Below are positions 8,237 through 16,879 of a stretch of 64,000 bases of DNA, in pieces. This stretch comes from VAZQ01 sp963753575 (lineage in GTDB: Bacteria > Pseudomonadota > Alphaproteobacteria > Rhizobiales > Xanthobacteraceae): assembly GCA_963753575.1 (NCBI GenBank), contig CAVWCR010000003.1:682001-746000 (forward strand). Direction: 5' to 3'. The first letter of the stretch is position 1, and the number at the start of each line of letters is the position of its first letter. The notes below the pieces were generated by a model, which saw only the letters and a program-made list of their open reading frames with translations, made no database searches and was not told where the DNA came from. A program made the position numbers and the translations under genes.

Positions 8237-8682
8237 GATTGTCTCCTCCACGTTCTGCGTCATACGTCCAAGATCAACTCATCTAAGATCAACTCATCGT
8301 AGGTTCTGTAGCGGCGTGAATTGCTCATGCGTCGCTGAGACTGATGCTGCGCGCCGGGCAGTCGTCTTCGCGGAGATGGCATCATGATCGGGCTCTATCA
8401 TAGCGCTCTCTATCATAGCGCTCTCTATCATAGTGCTCTCGTTGTCTGGCAGCGCTCCGAATGATAATTACATAACAACCGCTGCACAGCGACTCCTCGA
8501 TTTTCGGATAGCGTCATGATCAACGAGACTCGCGGCGGGCAGACTAAACAGTCGTTTCCGTGATGTCAGTAACACGGCGTAGTCGGCAGCGCCGAGCCCA
8601 AGGCCGACGATTTGACGCGGCGCGTCGGAATGTCGCTTGTCGTATGGTCGTATCGATAAATTGATTGATCGAGGAATCGACC
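8237..8682. other. Intergenic region between divergent tctC genes, with short tandem repeats
   Basis: About 450 bp between divergent genes, so both promoters should lie here. It holds two copies of AAGATCAACTCATCT (8270-8299) and three copies of the 15-mer CTCTATCATAGCGCT (8393-8437). No convincing -35/-10 pair or coding frame is visible. Confidence 0.6.
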
Positions 8683-9750
8683 ATGCCCATGCTCAAGAAG
8701 CGCCTGTGGACCAAGCCATCATTTACCATGCCGTCCTGCATCATCGCGTTGTTCTGCGGCGTACTGATCGCGGCGCTTGCTCCGATCGCGGCGCGCTGCG
8801 AGAGCGCGCAGGAGTTCTTCAAGGGCAAACAGATATCGCTCATCATCGGCTACAACCCGGGCGGTACCTATGATCTTTATTCGCGCTTCGCGGCGAGCAT
8901 CCTGCCGCGCTACATCCCGGGCAATCCGACCATCGTGCCGAAGAACATGCCGGGCGTCGCCAGCGTCAAGGCGGCGAACTTCCTCGCCAACCAGGCGCCG
9001 AAGGATGGCCTCACGATCGGGATGATCGGCCAGCAGCTCGCGCTCACGCAGGCGCTGCGTGATCCGTCGGTCGAATTCGACATGCGCGCGTTCAACTGGC
9101 TTGGCCGCTTCACGCCGGTCGTCGAGGTCACCGTGGTCTGGCACACCGTGCCGGTGAAGACGCTTCAAGACGCGATGAAGCGCGAGACCTCGCTCGCCGC
9201 CACCAGCGCCGGCTCGACCTCGGAGACCATGCCGCTGCTGATGAACCGGCTGGCGGGCACGAAGTTCAAGATCGTGAAGGGCTATCGCGGCACCACCGGC
9301 AGCCTGCTCGCGATGGAGCGCGGCGAAACCGAAGGCGCGCATGCGACGGTCGAGAATCTCCTGGTCGGGAAGGCCGACTGGCTGCGCGAGAAGAAGATAT
9401 CCGTGCTGGTGCAGTATGCGCAGGCGCGCCATCACGCCTTCAAGGACGTGCCGGCCATGGTCGAGTTCGGCAAGAGCAAGGAGGACAAGCAGGTGCTTTC
9501 GCTGTTCGGCTCGACCGCCGAGGTCGGCCGTTCCCTGATGACGCCGCCCGGTGTTCCGCCCGAACGGCTGGCGGTGCTGCGCAAGGCGTTCGCCGACATG
9601 GTGGCCGATCCGGCGTTCAAGGAAGAGCTCGAGAAGCGCCACATGGAGTTCGGACCGATGAGCGGAGAGAAGCTGCAGAGCATGATCCGCGCCACGCTTG
9701 ATCTGCCGCCGGAGGTGGTGGCGCATGCGCTGGCGGTGAGCCGGCAGTGA
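8683..9750 (+). CDS. TctC-like (Bug family) periplasmic binding protein 3
   Basis: The 355-residue protein starts at the ATG of MPMLKKRLWTKP, chosen for the GAGGA 7 nt upstream; a TTG 18 nt earlier is the alternative. A basic lead and hydrophobic segment (CIIALFCGVLIAALAP) form a signal peptide. The mature protein has FFKGKQISLIIGYNPGG and NMPGVASVKAANFLANQAPK, close to TctC 1 of this window and distinct from TctC 2. Orphan Bug receptors are common in these bacteria and can share a TctAB pair or act in signalling. Confidence 0.88.
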   Translation: MPMLKKRLWTKPSFTMPSCIIALFCGVLIAALAPIAARCESAQEFFKGKQISLIIGYNPGGTYDLYSRFAASILPRYIPGNPTIVPKNMPGVASVKAANFLANQAPKDGLTIGMIGQQLALTQALRDPSVEFDMRAFNWLGRFTPVVEVTVVWHTVPVKTLQDAMKRETSLAATSAGSTSETMPLLMNRLAGTKFKIVKGYRGTTGSLLAMERGETEGAHATVENLLVGKADWLREKKISVLVQYAQARHHAFKDVPAMVEFGKSKEDKQVLSLFGSTAEVGRSLMTPPGVPPERLAVLRKAFADMVADPAFKEELEKRHMEFGPMSGEKLQSMIRATLDLPPEVVAHALAVSRQ

Positions 9751-10651
9751 CGGCGTGCGGTAAGGGAAGCGAGCGCGAGTCCATGGCTCGAAAGTCCTCT
9801 GCGCTTGAAACCTGCCTTATGCAATCGACGTACTCGACGTACCGATGGCCTCGATCGTCGGATACCAATCCGTATGTACTCGAGCTTCGGATACCAGTCC
9901 GCGCCGCGGCCCTCTGGCGTCGTGTCCAGGATGGTCCAGAGCGGCATGAGATCGGGCGTGTAGAGATCAAGGTCGCGCCAGCCGCGCCTGACCTTGAAAT
10001 CCAAAAGTCTTTCGATCGGCGAGCGGGCGACGACCGCAAGGCGTATTTTGTCGCGCCCGCATGCTTGGCATCGCGCGCGCCGATGCGCGGGACGCGAGTG
10101 GTAAATGTTTGTATAGGTGAAATAAGTTCCCTGAATCTCCGAGGTTCTGCAGGCCAATACGTTCTATGAGTGAAATATCTGTTGACCGGCGGCGAGCTTC
10201 ACTTTATGTGTATAGGTGCGTCGCGCGTCGGCGGTGAAGCAAAAGGCAGAGCCGAAGTAGAGCGCCGAAGCAGGGCGCCGAAGCAGGGCGCCGAAGCAGG
10301 GCAATGCCGAGGGAATTCAGGAGCGACGGCTGTCGAGGACCGCAAACGAACAGAGCGACAGGGCTGTTTGACGTTTTAAATCGTGGGATGCCGGTACGGC
10401 ATCTCCGGTCCCACGTGAGCGGGGAGCAGGGATGCTTGCTTTCCTCGGGCCAGGCAGGTGCGGAACGCGTGTCGCAGCATTTTGACAAAACGAAACCAAC
10501 GCGAAAAGGTCTATGTTTTCAATGACCTTCGCAGCACAGACGGATTTCAAGAGGAAGGAGACTGCAAGTTTCTTCAACAACACCGAGCCGGGCAGGTCGA
10601 TGGAAAGGTTTTTGCCAAAACGAACCCACCAGAGATAAAACGCTTTATAAT
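9751..10651. other. Decayed intergenic region
   Basis: Nine hundred bases with no intact gene. It contains a DUF899 fragment on the minus strand (9876-10032), three copies of the 14-mer GCGCCGAAGCAGGG (10263-10304) and the small hairpin GATGCCGGTACGGCATC (about 10387). The 140-codon plus-strand frame that crosses the DUF899 fragment has no ribosome site and no protein-like pattern. Confidence 0.6.
9876..10032 (-). pseudogene. DUF899 (thioredoxin-like) fragment with internal deletion
   Basis: On the minus strand the frame reads SPIERLLDFKVRRGWRDL and then, after two residues, PLWTILDTTPEGRGADWYPK. In DUF899 proteins, from memory of the family, these two blocks are separated by several dozen residues (a middle block and the extreme C-terminus). 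The copy therefore seems to have lost its N-terminus and an internal piece. A partial duplication of the TGGTATCCGA segment lies at its 3' end. Homology is by memory of the family pattern only. Confidence 0.5.
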
Positions 10652-11419
10652 TCAATGAGTTAAGTTCGTTTTTGGCGATCCGCGCGTGGGCCCGAACAGG
10701 GTCTCGAACTCCCGCCGCAACACCATGTCGACCTCCGTCATCGTCACCGGATGGCCGAGATCGACGAGGCTCGTCACGCCAAACCGCGGCTCGGCGACGC
10801 CGCACGGCACGATGCCGGAGAAGTGCGTCAGGTCCGGCTCGACGTTGATTGCGATGCCGTGCAGGCTGACCCAGCGTCGCACGCGAATTCCGATGGCCGC
10901 GATCTTGTCCTCGCGGGCGCCATCTGGTCCCTGACCTTTGTCGGGCCGGCGCACCCACACCCCGATGCGATCCTCGCGGCGCTCGCCCGTGATGTTGAAG
11001 GCCTTCAGCGTACGGATGATCCATTCTTCCAGCGTCGCGACGTAGCGGTGGATATCCGCACCGCGCCGGCGCAGGTCGAGCATCAGGTAGACCACGCGCT
11101 GGCCGGGCCCGTGATAGGTGAACTGGCCGCCGCGGCCGGTCCAATGCACCGGAAAGCGCGACTCGATCAGGTCGGTTGGCCGCGCGCTGCTGCCGGCGGT
11201 GTAAAGCGGCGGGTGCTCGAGCAGCCAGACGAGCTCGGGCGCGCGGCCCTGCGCGACTGCGGCGGCGCGCTCGTCCATGATGGCAAGTGCTTGTTCATAG
11301 GGAACAAGTGCTTGTTCATAGGGAACAAGCCCTTCGCCCAGGCGCCATTCGGCCGGAGGGAGGCCGGCGGCGGGGTCGGGCCAGAGCCCTTCGGTCAGCT
11401 GATCGCGCACGTTAACCAT
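10652..11419 (-). CDS. lipB: Octanoyl-[ACP]:protein octanoyltransferase (lipoate biosynthesis)
   Basis: LipB moves octanoate from acyl carrier protein to lipoyl domains of 2-oxoacid dehydrogenases and GcvH, the first step of de novo lipoate synthesis in the cytosol. The 255-residue protein has the family blocks GGQFTYHGPGQRVVYLMLDL, EDKIAAIGIRVRRWVSLHG (catalytic-pocket lysine) and SGIVPCGV (catalytic cysteine). Near the N-terminus VPYEQAL is repeated twice, from an exact 21-bp tandem duplication (11285-11326). The frame stays open, so activity is likely kept. The gene is divergent from a FliN-like gene. Confidence 0.95.
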   Translation of the reverse strand: MVNVRDQLTEGLWPDPAAGLPPAEWRLGEGLVPYEQALVPYEQALAIMDERAAAVAQGRAPELVWLLEHPPLYTAGSSARPTDLIESRFPVHWTGRGGQFTYHGPGQRVVYLMLDLRRRGADIHRYVATLEEWIIRTLKAFNITGERREDRIGVWVRRPDKGQGPDGAREDKIAAIGIRVRRWVSLHGIAINVEPDLTHFSGIVPCGVAEPRFGVTSLVDLGHPVTMTEVDMVLRREFETLFGPTRGSPKTNLTH

Positions 11420-11472
11420 CTGCTAACCCTAGCGTGGTCAGTTCAGGGCGTCACATCATAGCTGAGGACAGA

Positions 11473-11715
11473 ATGCCCACACTCGACAAGGTCTCGCTCG
11501 ATATCCAGGTGGTGCTGGGCACCACGCTGATGCCGGTCCATCAGGTGCTCCGGCTCGGCCGCGGCGCCATTATCGAGCTCGATACCTCGGAGGACGACGA
11601 GGTATCGATCCTGGCCAATAATTTCCCGGTTGCGAAAGGCACAGTGGTGGTCAGCGGCAATCGCATCGCGATCGAGGTCAAGGGGCTTTCGCCGCGGCTG
11701 GAGGATATGCGCTGA
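11473..11715 (+). CDS. FliN-like SpoA-domain protein
   Basis: An 80-residue protein that is almost entirely a SpoA (FliN/FliM C-terminal) domain: VSLDIQVVLGTTLMPVHQVL, LGRGAIIELD and ILANNFPVAKGTVVVSGN. The start has GAGGA upstream. SpoA domains form the flagellar or secretion C-ring, but no flagellar gene lies nearby. A lone short FliN-like gene next to lipB is, as far as I recall, conserved in Bradyrhizobium relatives, so it may be a stand-alone paralogue rather than the motor protein. Confidence 0.85.
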   Translation: MPTLDKVSLDIQVVLGTTLMPVHQVLRLGRGAIIELDTSEDDEVSILANNFPVAKGTVVVSGNRIAIEVKGLSPRLEDMR

Positions 11716-11790
11716 TCGGGGCAGGGGCGCGCCAAGTCGCGCGCCAAGTCGCGCCAAGTCGCGCGAGGTAGCCTGGGGCAGCCGTCGCGC
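11716..11790. repeat. Short tandem repeat CGCGCCAAGT
   Basis: Three imperfect copies of CGCGCCAAGTCG follow the FliN-like gene and precede the tRNA. No function is apparent. Confidence 0.5.
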
Positions 11791-11863
11791 GGCCCTTGTT
11801 CGCGCGAGGTCGATTTGTTAAATCGATGCCTAGCCGCTCCGACGCGAGCGGTCTCACCCCACT

Positions 11864-11948
11864 GCGGTCGTGGCGGAATTGGTAGACGCACTAGCTTGAG
11901 GTGCTAGCGGGGCGACCCGTGGAGGTTCGAGTCCTCTCGACCGCACCA
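11864..11948 (+). tRNA. tRNA-Leu(GAG)
   Basis: An 85-nt cloverleaf with acceptor arms GCGGTCG / CGACCGC, D-arm region GGCGGAATTGGTAGACGC, anticodon arm CTAGC-TTGAGGT-GCTAG (anticodon GAG), a long variable arm as in class II tRNAs, T-arm GGTTCGAGTCC and an encoded CCA. Its last 17 bases are duplicated at 26307-26323, which makes it the integration target of the island to its right. Confidence 0.96.
11932..11948 (+). repeat. attL core (17 bp, tRNA 3' end)
   Basis: TCCTCTCGACCGCACCA, the 3' end of tRNA-Leu including CCA, recurs exactly at 26307-26323. A duplication of a tRNA 3' end flanking an integrase remnant is the classical mark of site-specific integration. Confidence 0.9.
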
Positions 11949-12012
11949 TTAAGGTTTCTAGGCTTTTTGCTTCAATAGCTTACTGGAAACACTAGCCTTT
12001 TACAAAGGCCGC

Positions 12013-12047
12013 GCTACAAAAACCGCTACAAATCGGTTTTGTAGCGG
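12013..12047. repeat. Possible integrase arm-type sites, left end
   Basis: GCTACAAA appears twice directly and once inverted (CCGCTACAAA and TTTTGTAGCGG) just inside the left att core. Related copies ACTACAAAAC and GCTACAAAAC lie at 26225-26247 near the right core. Their role as integrase binding sites, or as part of the integrase promoter, is inference. Confidence 0.45.
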
Positions 12048-12055
12048 TGCCCGTT

Positions 12056-12145
12056 ATGCCCCGAATCGCGACCAAACTTGCGCCGGCCGTGCACGGTGGA
12101 TTTGTCGGCCGCAAGGTAATCCCTGCTGACGTGCGTGACGAATAA
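12056..12145 (+). pseudogene. Truncated tyrosine integrase, N-terminal stub
   Basis: Just inside attL a 29-codon frame begins MPRIATKLAPAVHGGFVGRK and ends in TAA after VIPADVRDE. This resembles the start of phage-type tyrosine recombinases (MPRxATKLxP...GxFxxRKxIPxDVRxEY). No downstream frame continues the core-binding or catalytic domain, and the next gene begins about 200 bp later, so the rest of the gene was lost. Without it the element cannot excise on its own. Confidence 0.6.
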
Positions 12146-12339
12146 CCACGATTTGAAAAGAATGCCGTCCCCGTAGGAGCCCGTGGATGCGTTATTCCGT
12201 CCCGGCCGAGGTGTCGGCGGCCGGGCGCATAACTAGTTGCAGATGTAACCAATTCCGTTAACCCTCACTGCCTTCGTTGGTTTCGTCCCTCCGCCTGTCC
12301 CGGTATCGGATTATGGAGCCATGACAGGGAGTTTCCGCC

Positions 12340-12885
12340 ATGGACAACATTGCCCGCCCGTCCCCTGACACCGTGGGGCATAAGACGCAATCAACCTCCC
12401 ACGTCGCGTCCCAAGCTCACCCGGACGCGGCCAAGCTAGCCTTTCCTCGTGCCTCCAAGCGGCCTTGGGAAGAACTTGGGATGTCTCGCTCAGCATACTG
12501 GCGCGCAGGTTGCCCCACGGAGCGCCCGGCCGCGAAGCCCAACAGTGGCAAGTCAGTGTTGGCCAAGACTGTCCGTCACGCGCCGTCCGTTTCGCCCGTG
12601 AAGCCCAAGCGGTCGACAACGCCAGATGCGCAAGCGATCCGTGACCTCGTTGTTGACATGTGGCGCGCCAGCGCACCGAAGGGCCTGACCTTCTCTGAGA
12701 TCATGAAGGCCGTGGAGGCTCGCGGCATCAACGCGAAGAGCCGCAATAATTTGTATTATCACATCAGTGAGTGCGTGCGCTTGGGGCTTGTCCCGGCGGA
12801 AGCAATCGACATGCAACCGCGCGCCGTGATATCGGATAAACTACTGGAGCACATCCGCCTGACAGAATGGATTGAACACTTCTAA
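12340..12885 (+). CDS. Island protein with predicted helix-turn-helix segments
   Basis: A 181-residue basic protein with a good CAGGGAG ribosome site. RPWEELGMSRSAYWRAGCP (about residues 46-64) looks like the short helix-turn-helix seen in phage primase neighbours. The C-terminal half, with LTFSEIMKAVEARGIN and NNLYYHISECVRLGLV, looks like a winged-helix. It is the first intact gene after the integrase stub and may regulate or assist replication. Family not recognised with certainty. Confidence 0.6.
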   Translation: MDNIARPSPDTVGHKTQSTSHVASQAHPDAAKLAFPRASKRPWEELGMSRSAYWRAGCPTERPAAKPNSGKSVLAKTVRHAPSVSPVKPKRSTTPDAQAIRDLVVDMWRASAPKGLTFSEIMKAVEARGINAKSRNNLYYHISECVRLGLVPAEAIDMQPRAVISDKLLEHIRLTEWIEHF

Positions 12886-12951
12886 CAAGCGCCCAATTCG
12901 TTGGTCACGGATTAAACTCCCCCGTGGCAGGCTCCCTTCACATTATCCGGG

Positions 12952-13431
12952 TTGGCCCTACCATCATTGCGGGCTCGCCCGCATGCGTGGAGTGGCCTGA
13001 TATTAGACTTCAACGCCGAAGCCTTCAGCAAGCGCCAGATCGAACGCGAACACTATCGGCAACGCGCCATAGTCTGCGATCGACTCGACAAGCTCCTTAG
13101 CGTCCGTGCGCTCGATACCGGCATCATCCGCAAGCTAGCGCATCGCGACGTTTACCCGATCGCCGACGACGCTTTGGTGGCTGCGATGCCCCCCGCCGAC
13201 GGCACACACATCAGCGGACCAGTCCGAGCGCTGACGGGCGCGCCGGATCGCTATGTCGTGGCGCAGCTCGCAACGGCATTGCGGGCAGGGCCCAAGCGAT
13301 TGGCCATGGCTCCGGACGTTGCCGACCTGGTAGCCACTCCACGATCGCCGAGACGCGCCGCGCGAGCTCTGCCTTGCGCTCGAGATGTTCGGCGCACCCA
13401 TAGCCCCTTGGCCCGAGCACTCGGAGGGTGA
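12952..13431 (+). CDS. Doubtful hypothetical ORF
   Basis: An open frame of 159 codons from a TTG without a ribosome site. Its first half (FNAEAFSKRQIEREHYRQRA, DRLDKLLSVRALDTGIIRKL) looks protein-like, while the end is arginine/alanine rich and looks like noise. It may be a piece of a decayed gene. No family is recognised. Confidence 0.25.
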   Translation: MALPSLRARPHAWSGLILDFNAEAFSKRQIEREHYRQRAIVCDRLDKLLSVRALDTGIIRKLAHRDVYPIADDALVAAMPPADGTHISGPVRALTGAPDRYVVAQLATALRAGPKRLAMAPDVADLVATPRSPRRAARALPCARDVRRTHSPLARALGG

Positions 13432-13560
13432 GCGGGCGGCACCATATTGCCTGGAGCACCTTCATTACGTGCTGACTGGAGTGGCCGAGATTGAGTTACA
13501 AGCTTGATTTGCAAACATTCGTTGGTTGCATCGAAAATGATTCCGAAGGAGAACCGAGCC

Positions 13561-13781
13561 ATGTTGATTACACAAAGTCAGATTGCCGATCTCTTCAAGC
13601 GCTCCTGAGCAACGTGCGCAAGCACGCTATGGGGCGCCAATTCCCTCCGCCGATCAAGACCGGAGTTGGCCCTACCGGGCGCACGAACCTGTATGACCTG
13701 GAAGACGTCACGCTCTACTGGCAGACGTTCAAGGATGGCCGCACTAAAGAGGCCAAGGCGCGAAAGCAGCGCCGCAGGTGA
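13561..13781 (+). pseudogene. Frameshifted small HTH (AlpA/excisionase-like) protein
   Basis: An AAGGAGA ribosome site precedes an ATG that reads MLITQSQIADLFKRS and then a stop. The -1 frame continues as LSNVRKHAMGRQFPPPIKTG and TNLYDLEDVTLYWQTFKDGR, ending at 13781. Joining the two gives a 73-residue protein with one helix-turn-helix, the size of AlpA/excisionase or small-terminase-like DNA binders. A single lost C in the CTCCTG run (about 13605) explains the break. Confidence 0.55.
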
Positions 13782-13800
13782 CAGTTGCTTTCAACAAGTT

Positions 13801-13832
13801 GCCCGGCCAAGCCGTTGCGAGGCTTGCCGGGC
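13801..13832 (+). terminator. Hairpin before the primase gene
   Basis: GCCCGGCCAAGCC and GGCTTGCCGGGC pair around a 7-base loop. There is no T-run, so it may act as an attenuator or processing site between the small HTH gene and the primase gene rather than as a full terminator. Confidence 0.45.
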
Positions 13833-13857
13833 AAGAAAGCATTTCAGGGTGAAGGTT

Positions 13858-15934
13858 ATGGATACCAGTATTTCGGCCCCGATAAAACCAACGATCGATG
13901 CCACGGCGTTCAAGTCCTATCTGGACTCGGCTGCCAGTTGATCCCGCTTCACCGATACAACGACACGGCCACGGACAAGAAGGGCCGCACGAAGAACGTC
14001 GGTAAGGCCCCGATCCATTTTAACTGGACGGTCCGGAAGTACGTTCGCGCGGATGTAGTCGAACAGTGCATCCGCGAGCGCCGTAACATGGGCCTTCGGA
14101 TGACTGCCGAGCAGCTTGCTATTGACGTTGACGTTCGTAACGGCGGCGACGTTGGCTTTCGCAATCTGTGTGATGACTTCAAGCTTGATCCGTCTTCTTG
14201 GCCCAACGTGAAGACCGGAGGCGGTGGCGATCACTACTTTCTGACTCTGCCGTCGGGAATCCGCATTGTCGGATCACTGGCACACGAGTCGATGATCCCG
14301 AGAAGCCGAAGCAGGCGCGATACCGAGGAGTTGAGTTCAAGAGCAAAGGCGCGCAAGTCCTGTGCGCCGGCTCAGTTCATCCCAATGGCACGCGCTACGA
14401 ATGGCACGCGTTCTCTCCGTTGCTGTCCGAAGCGCCTGAGTGCCCGCGAAATCTTGTGAAGGCTATCACGCGACGAAGCCTACCGGCGAAGTGACGAAGG
14501 GCGGGCAGTACACGCAAGAGCAGATCGCGCAAGCGCTTACAAAGCTTGAAGTGCGCGACTATCAGGACCAAGGCAAATGGTTCCGGTTGATGTGCGCGGT
14601 TCATCACGCGAGCGACGGCGATGCACGTACAGAGTTCATCGAATGGTGTATTGGTGATCCTGAATACGCCAATGATGGCGAAGCCGTTGGCAGGCGTTGG
14701 GATAGCCTGCACACGAAGCGGCAGGACGGAACAATCACCTACAAGACGTTGAACAAGATACTTGCCGACGCGGGCGCGGCAGACGCGCAAGCCGCGCCGG
14801 ATGCATCGAGCGATTTCAAAGGCGATCCTATCGAGGATGATGACGACGGAGACGAGTTCGCGCAGCCAAACGGACTTGAATACAGCTTGTATTCTGATAT
14901 TGCAGAAACGGAAATCCATTGGCTTTGGATAGGGCGATTTGCGATCGGCAAAGTTGGACTCCTTGCCGGCATGCCCGGCGACGGAAAATCGCTGATCACT
15001 TGCGATATTGCGGCTCGCGTTACACGTGGTGATGTCTGGCCCGATGGAAGCGGACGCGCACCCAAGGGCGCTGTGATCATCTTGTCATCCGAGGATGACG
15101 AGAGCGACAGATTAAGCCGCGCCTTGCCGCCGCGGGCGCGGATATGAGCCAATGTGTTCACCTGCCTTCCATGGTCAAGATCGAGAATACCAACGGGTGT
15201 TCAACATCGCTGATGATTTGGCAAGCTTGAACGGACAATCCAGGAGCTTCGCGCGAACAAACGCAACGTGCGCGTGATCATCATCGATCCGATCAACGCC
15301 TACCTCGGTGGCAAGTCCAAAGGCGACGCGTGGAAGACTTCGGACATGCGCGCGATCCTGACACCCGTCAAGGAGTGAGCCGCACGGATAAAGGTATTGG
15401 TGCTTGGCATCTCACATTTCAGTAAGCACACGAAGGGATCAGCGATTTATCGGATCGTGGACTACCAAGAGATCACGGCCGCGGCGCGCTGCATTTGGGT
15501 CACGGCGAGCGAGGATGGCACCGACCGCAAGCTGTTCCTGCGTAGTAAGGTCAACATCGGCAAGCCTGTGCTCGGCTTTGCTTATAGTGTCGTCACAACG
15601 GACGTGAAGCTCAACAGTGGCAGGTCCGTTGAGATACCCCGAGTAGAGTGGCACGAAACAGTGGACAAGACGGCGGAGGATATCGTCGGCGACAAGCGCA
15701 AGCCTGGCTGGAAGTGAAACTCTCAACGAATGCATGGAGTTCATCCGGGCGGAGTTGCGTGACGGTCCTAAGCCGGCAGCCGATATGTTCAAGAAGGGAC
15801 GTGCGGAAGGGTACTCGACCGCGACGATGAAGCGGGCCAAGAAGGAGATGGGCGTTGTGTCGGACAGGGATGAATTCGAGGCGGGCACATGGCAATGGTC
15901 ATTGCCGGAAGAGAGCGATTTCGATGACTGTTAG
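13858..15934 (+). pseudogene. Primase-polymerase/helicase of the island, multiply broken
   Basis: Reading across frames restores one large replication protein. The N-terminal Prim-Pol part has CQLIPLHRYND, NVGKAPIHFNWT, LAIDVDVRNGG and ARYRGVEFKSKG followed by GSVHPNGTRYEWH. A PriCT-like segment (IAQALTKLEVRDYQDQGKWF) follows, then a RepA/RecA-like ATPase with Walker A GMPGDGKS, Walker B VIILSSEDD, IIIDPINAYLGG and LGISHFSKH, and a C-terminal tail to 15934. Frameshifts are evident near 13.93, 14.28, 14.47, 15.13, 15.20 and 15.71 kb, plus an in-frame TGA at 15376 where tryptophan is expected. It primes and unwinds DNA in intact relatives. Confidence 0.7.
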
Positions 15935-15985
15935 TACCATATATATTTCACCCGTTGTGTATGTGCCCTAATTTATGTCTTTAAC

Positions 15986-16152
15986 TTGAGTTCCTTCGAT
16001 AAAGTCCTTGTTTTAATAGGGTTTCTACGAAGGGAATATGATGAGTCCCTTCGATAGGTGAGAGAGGACCATTTTCACTTTGAATTGAAAGGGACTAATC
16101 GAGTTCCCTTCGTATGAACACCGATAGAATGGGCATTTCTCACGAAGGGACT
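15986..16152. repeat. Iteron-like repeats, possible replication origin
   Basis: The motif GAGTTCCCTTCGATA occurs as variants at 15989, 16044 and 16101, and inverted (ACGAAGGGA) at 16027 and 16142, with a weaker copy at 16085. They lie in an AT-rich stretch right after the primase-helicase gene, where satellites and plasmids keep their origin. Function is inferred from position and repetition. Confidence 0.6.
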
Positions 16153-16469
16153 TAAGTTGTCGGCATAAAGAGGGAAGGCCGCGGCATCGCGGGTCCTTCC
16201 GCCGAGATTCTCTATGCGGGCAAGATCGTAGCGCCGTTTGTTTTCAGCTACGAAATTCGAAGATTGTAGATAACGACTATACCCGATGAGTTTCGAAATA
16301 TTTTTCGAAAAGATTGCGCCATGTCTTTTTGATTACTGCAGGCCGTAAGGCCAAGTCCCCGCACCGGGCCGGCGTCTGTGTCATTCTTCTCAGATAGCTC
16401 CTGGATCGATAGGGATATATGCGCGGACAGAGTTAGACAGCCGCGGAGGACCTAGAACGGCTTTAGGAG
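16153..16469. other. Non-coding stretch after the iterons
   Basis: About 320 bp with no open frame of note. It contains the GAAATATTTTTCGAAA-like AT palindrome near 16290-16310 and otherwise no recognised signal. Confidence 0.45.
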
Positions 16470-16846
16470 GTATGGACAGCTAGCCTGGAGAGCGCAGGAC
16501 AGCCACGACTAGCGCACGCCGCACGGGCCGGTGACCAGTAAGCTGCGGTACTCGGCGATACAGCGGCCGGTGGCCAACTGCTGGAACAGTGCTTTGTCGA
16601 GACGGCGCGGCGTGCGGTAATCGACGTCCTCGATCGGGCCTGGCCATGACGCAGCTGCGCGGCGAGCAGGCGAGTACGGAAGCGTTTGGTACAGCGGCTG
16701 GCGGCCTCGCGGTAGAGCAGCAGGGCCAGCCATACGGCGTGTGCGAGGTTGCGAACCTCATCTAGTGCTACAAGCTCGACGAAGGCCTGCGCCATGCCGT
16801 AGAGATAGAGCGCTCTGAGCTGATCGAGGGTGGGATGTATGAGCAT
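16470..16846 (-). pseudogene. IS21-family IstB remnant
   Basis: The minus strand starts after AGGAGATG with MLIHPTLDQLRALYLYGMAQ, then LAHAVWLALLLYREAASR, and after a frameshift near 16645 IEDVDYRTPRRLDKALFQQ and YRSLLVTGPCGV. This is the N-terminal part of IstB, the AAA+ helper of IS21 transposition. At the Walker A the expected GKS reads R-stop-S (CGC TAG TCG), and similarity ends soon after. Several residues differ from the usual IstB sequence in ways expected for a decaying copy. Confidence 0.75.
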
Positions 16847-16879
16847 CAATCGTCATCTCCTCAATGGAAGTAGGTAGGG

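Noticed and set aside
9747..10169. 140-codon plus-strand frame after TctC 3
   Set aside because: It is antisense to the DUF899 remnant and has no ribosome site or family features.
13170..13260. Sequencing-adapter-like protein string RSDWSADVCA on the minus strand
   Set aside because: It resembles a known adapter translation artefact, but the DNA does not match an adapter sequence.
13135..13401. Minus-strand frame with a CPQC-like cysteine motif
   Set aside because: Only one CxxC pair, poor composition, no ribosome site, and it overlaps an equally weak plus frame.
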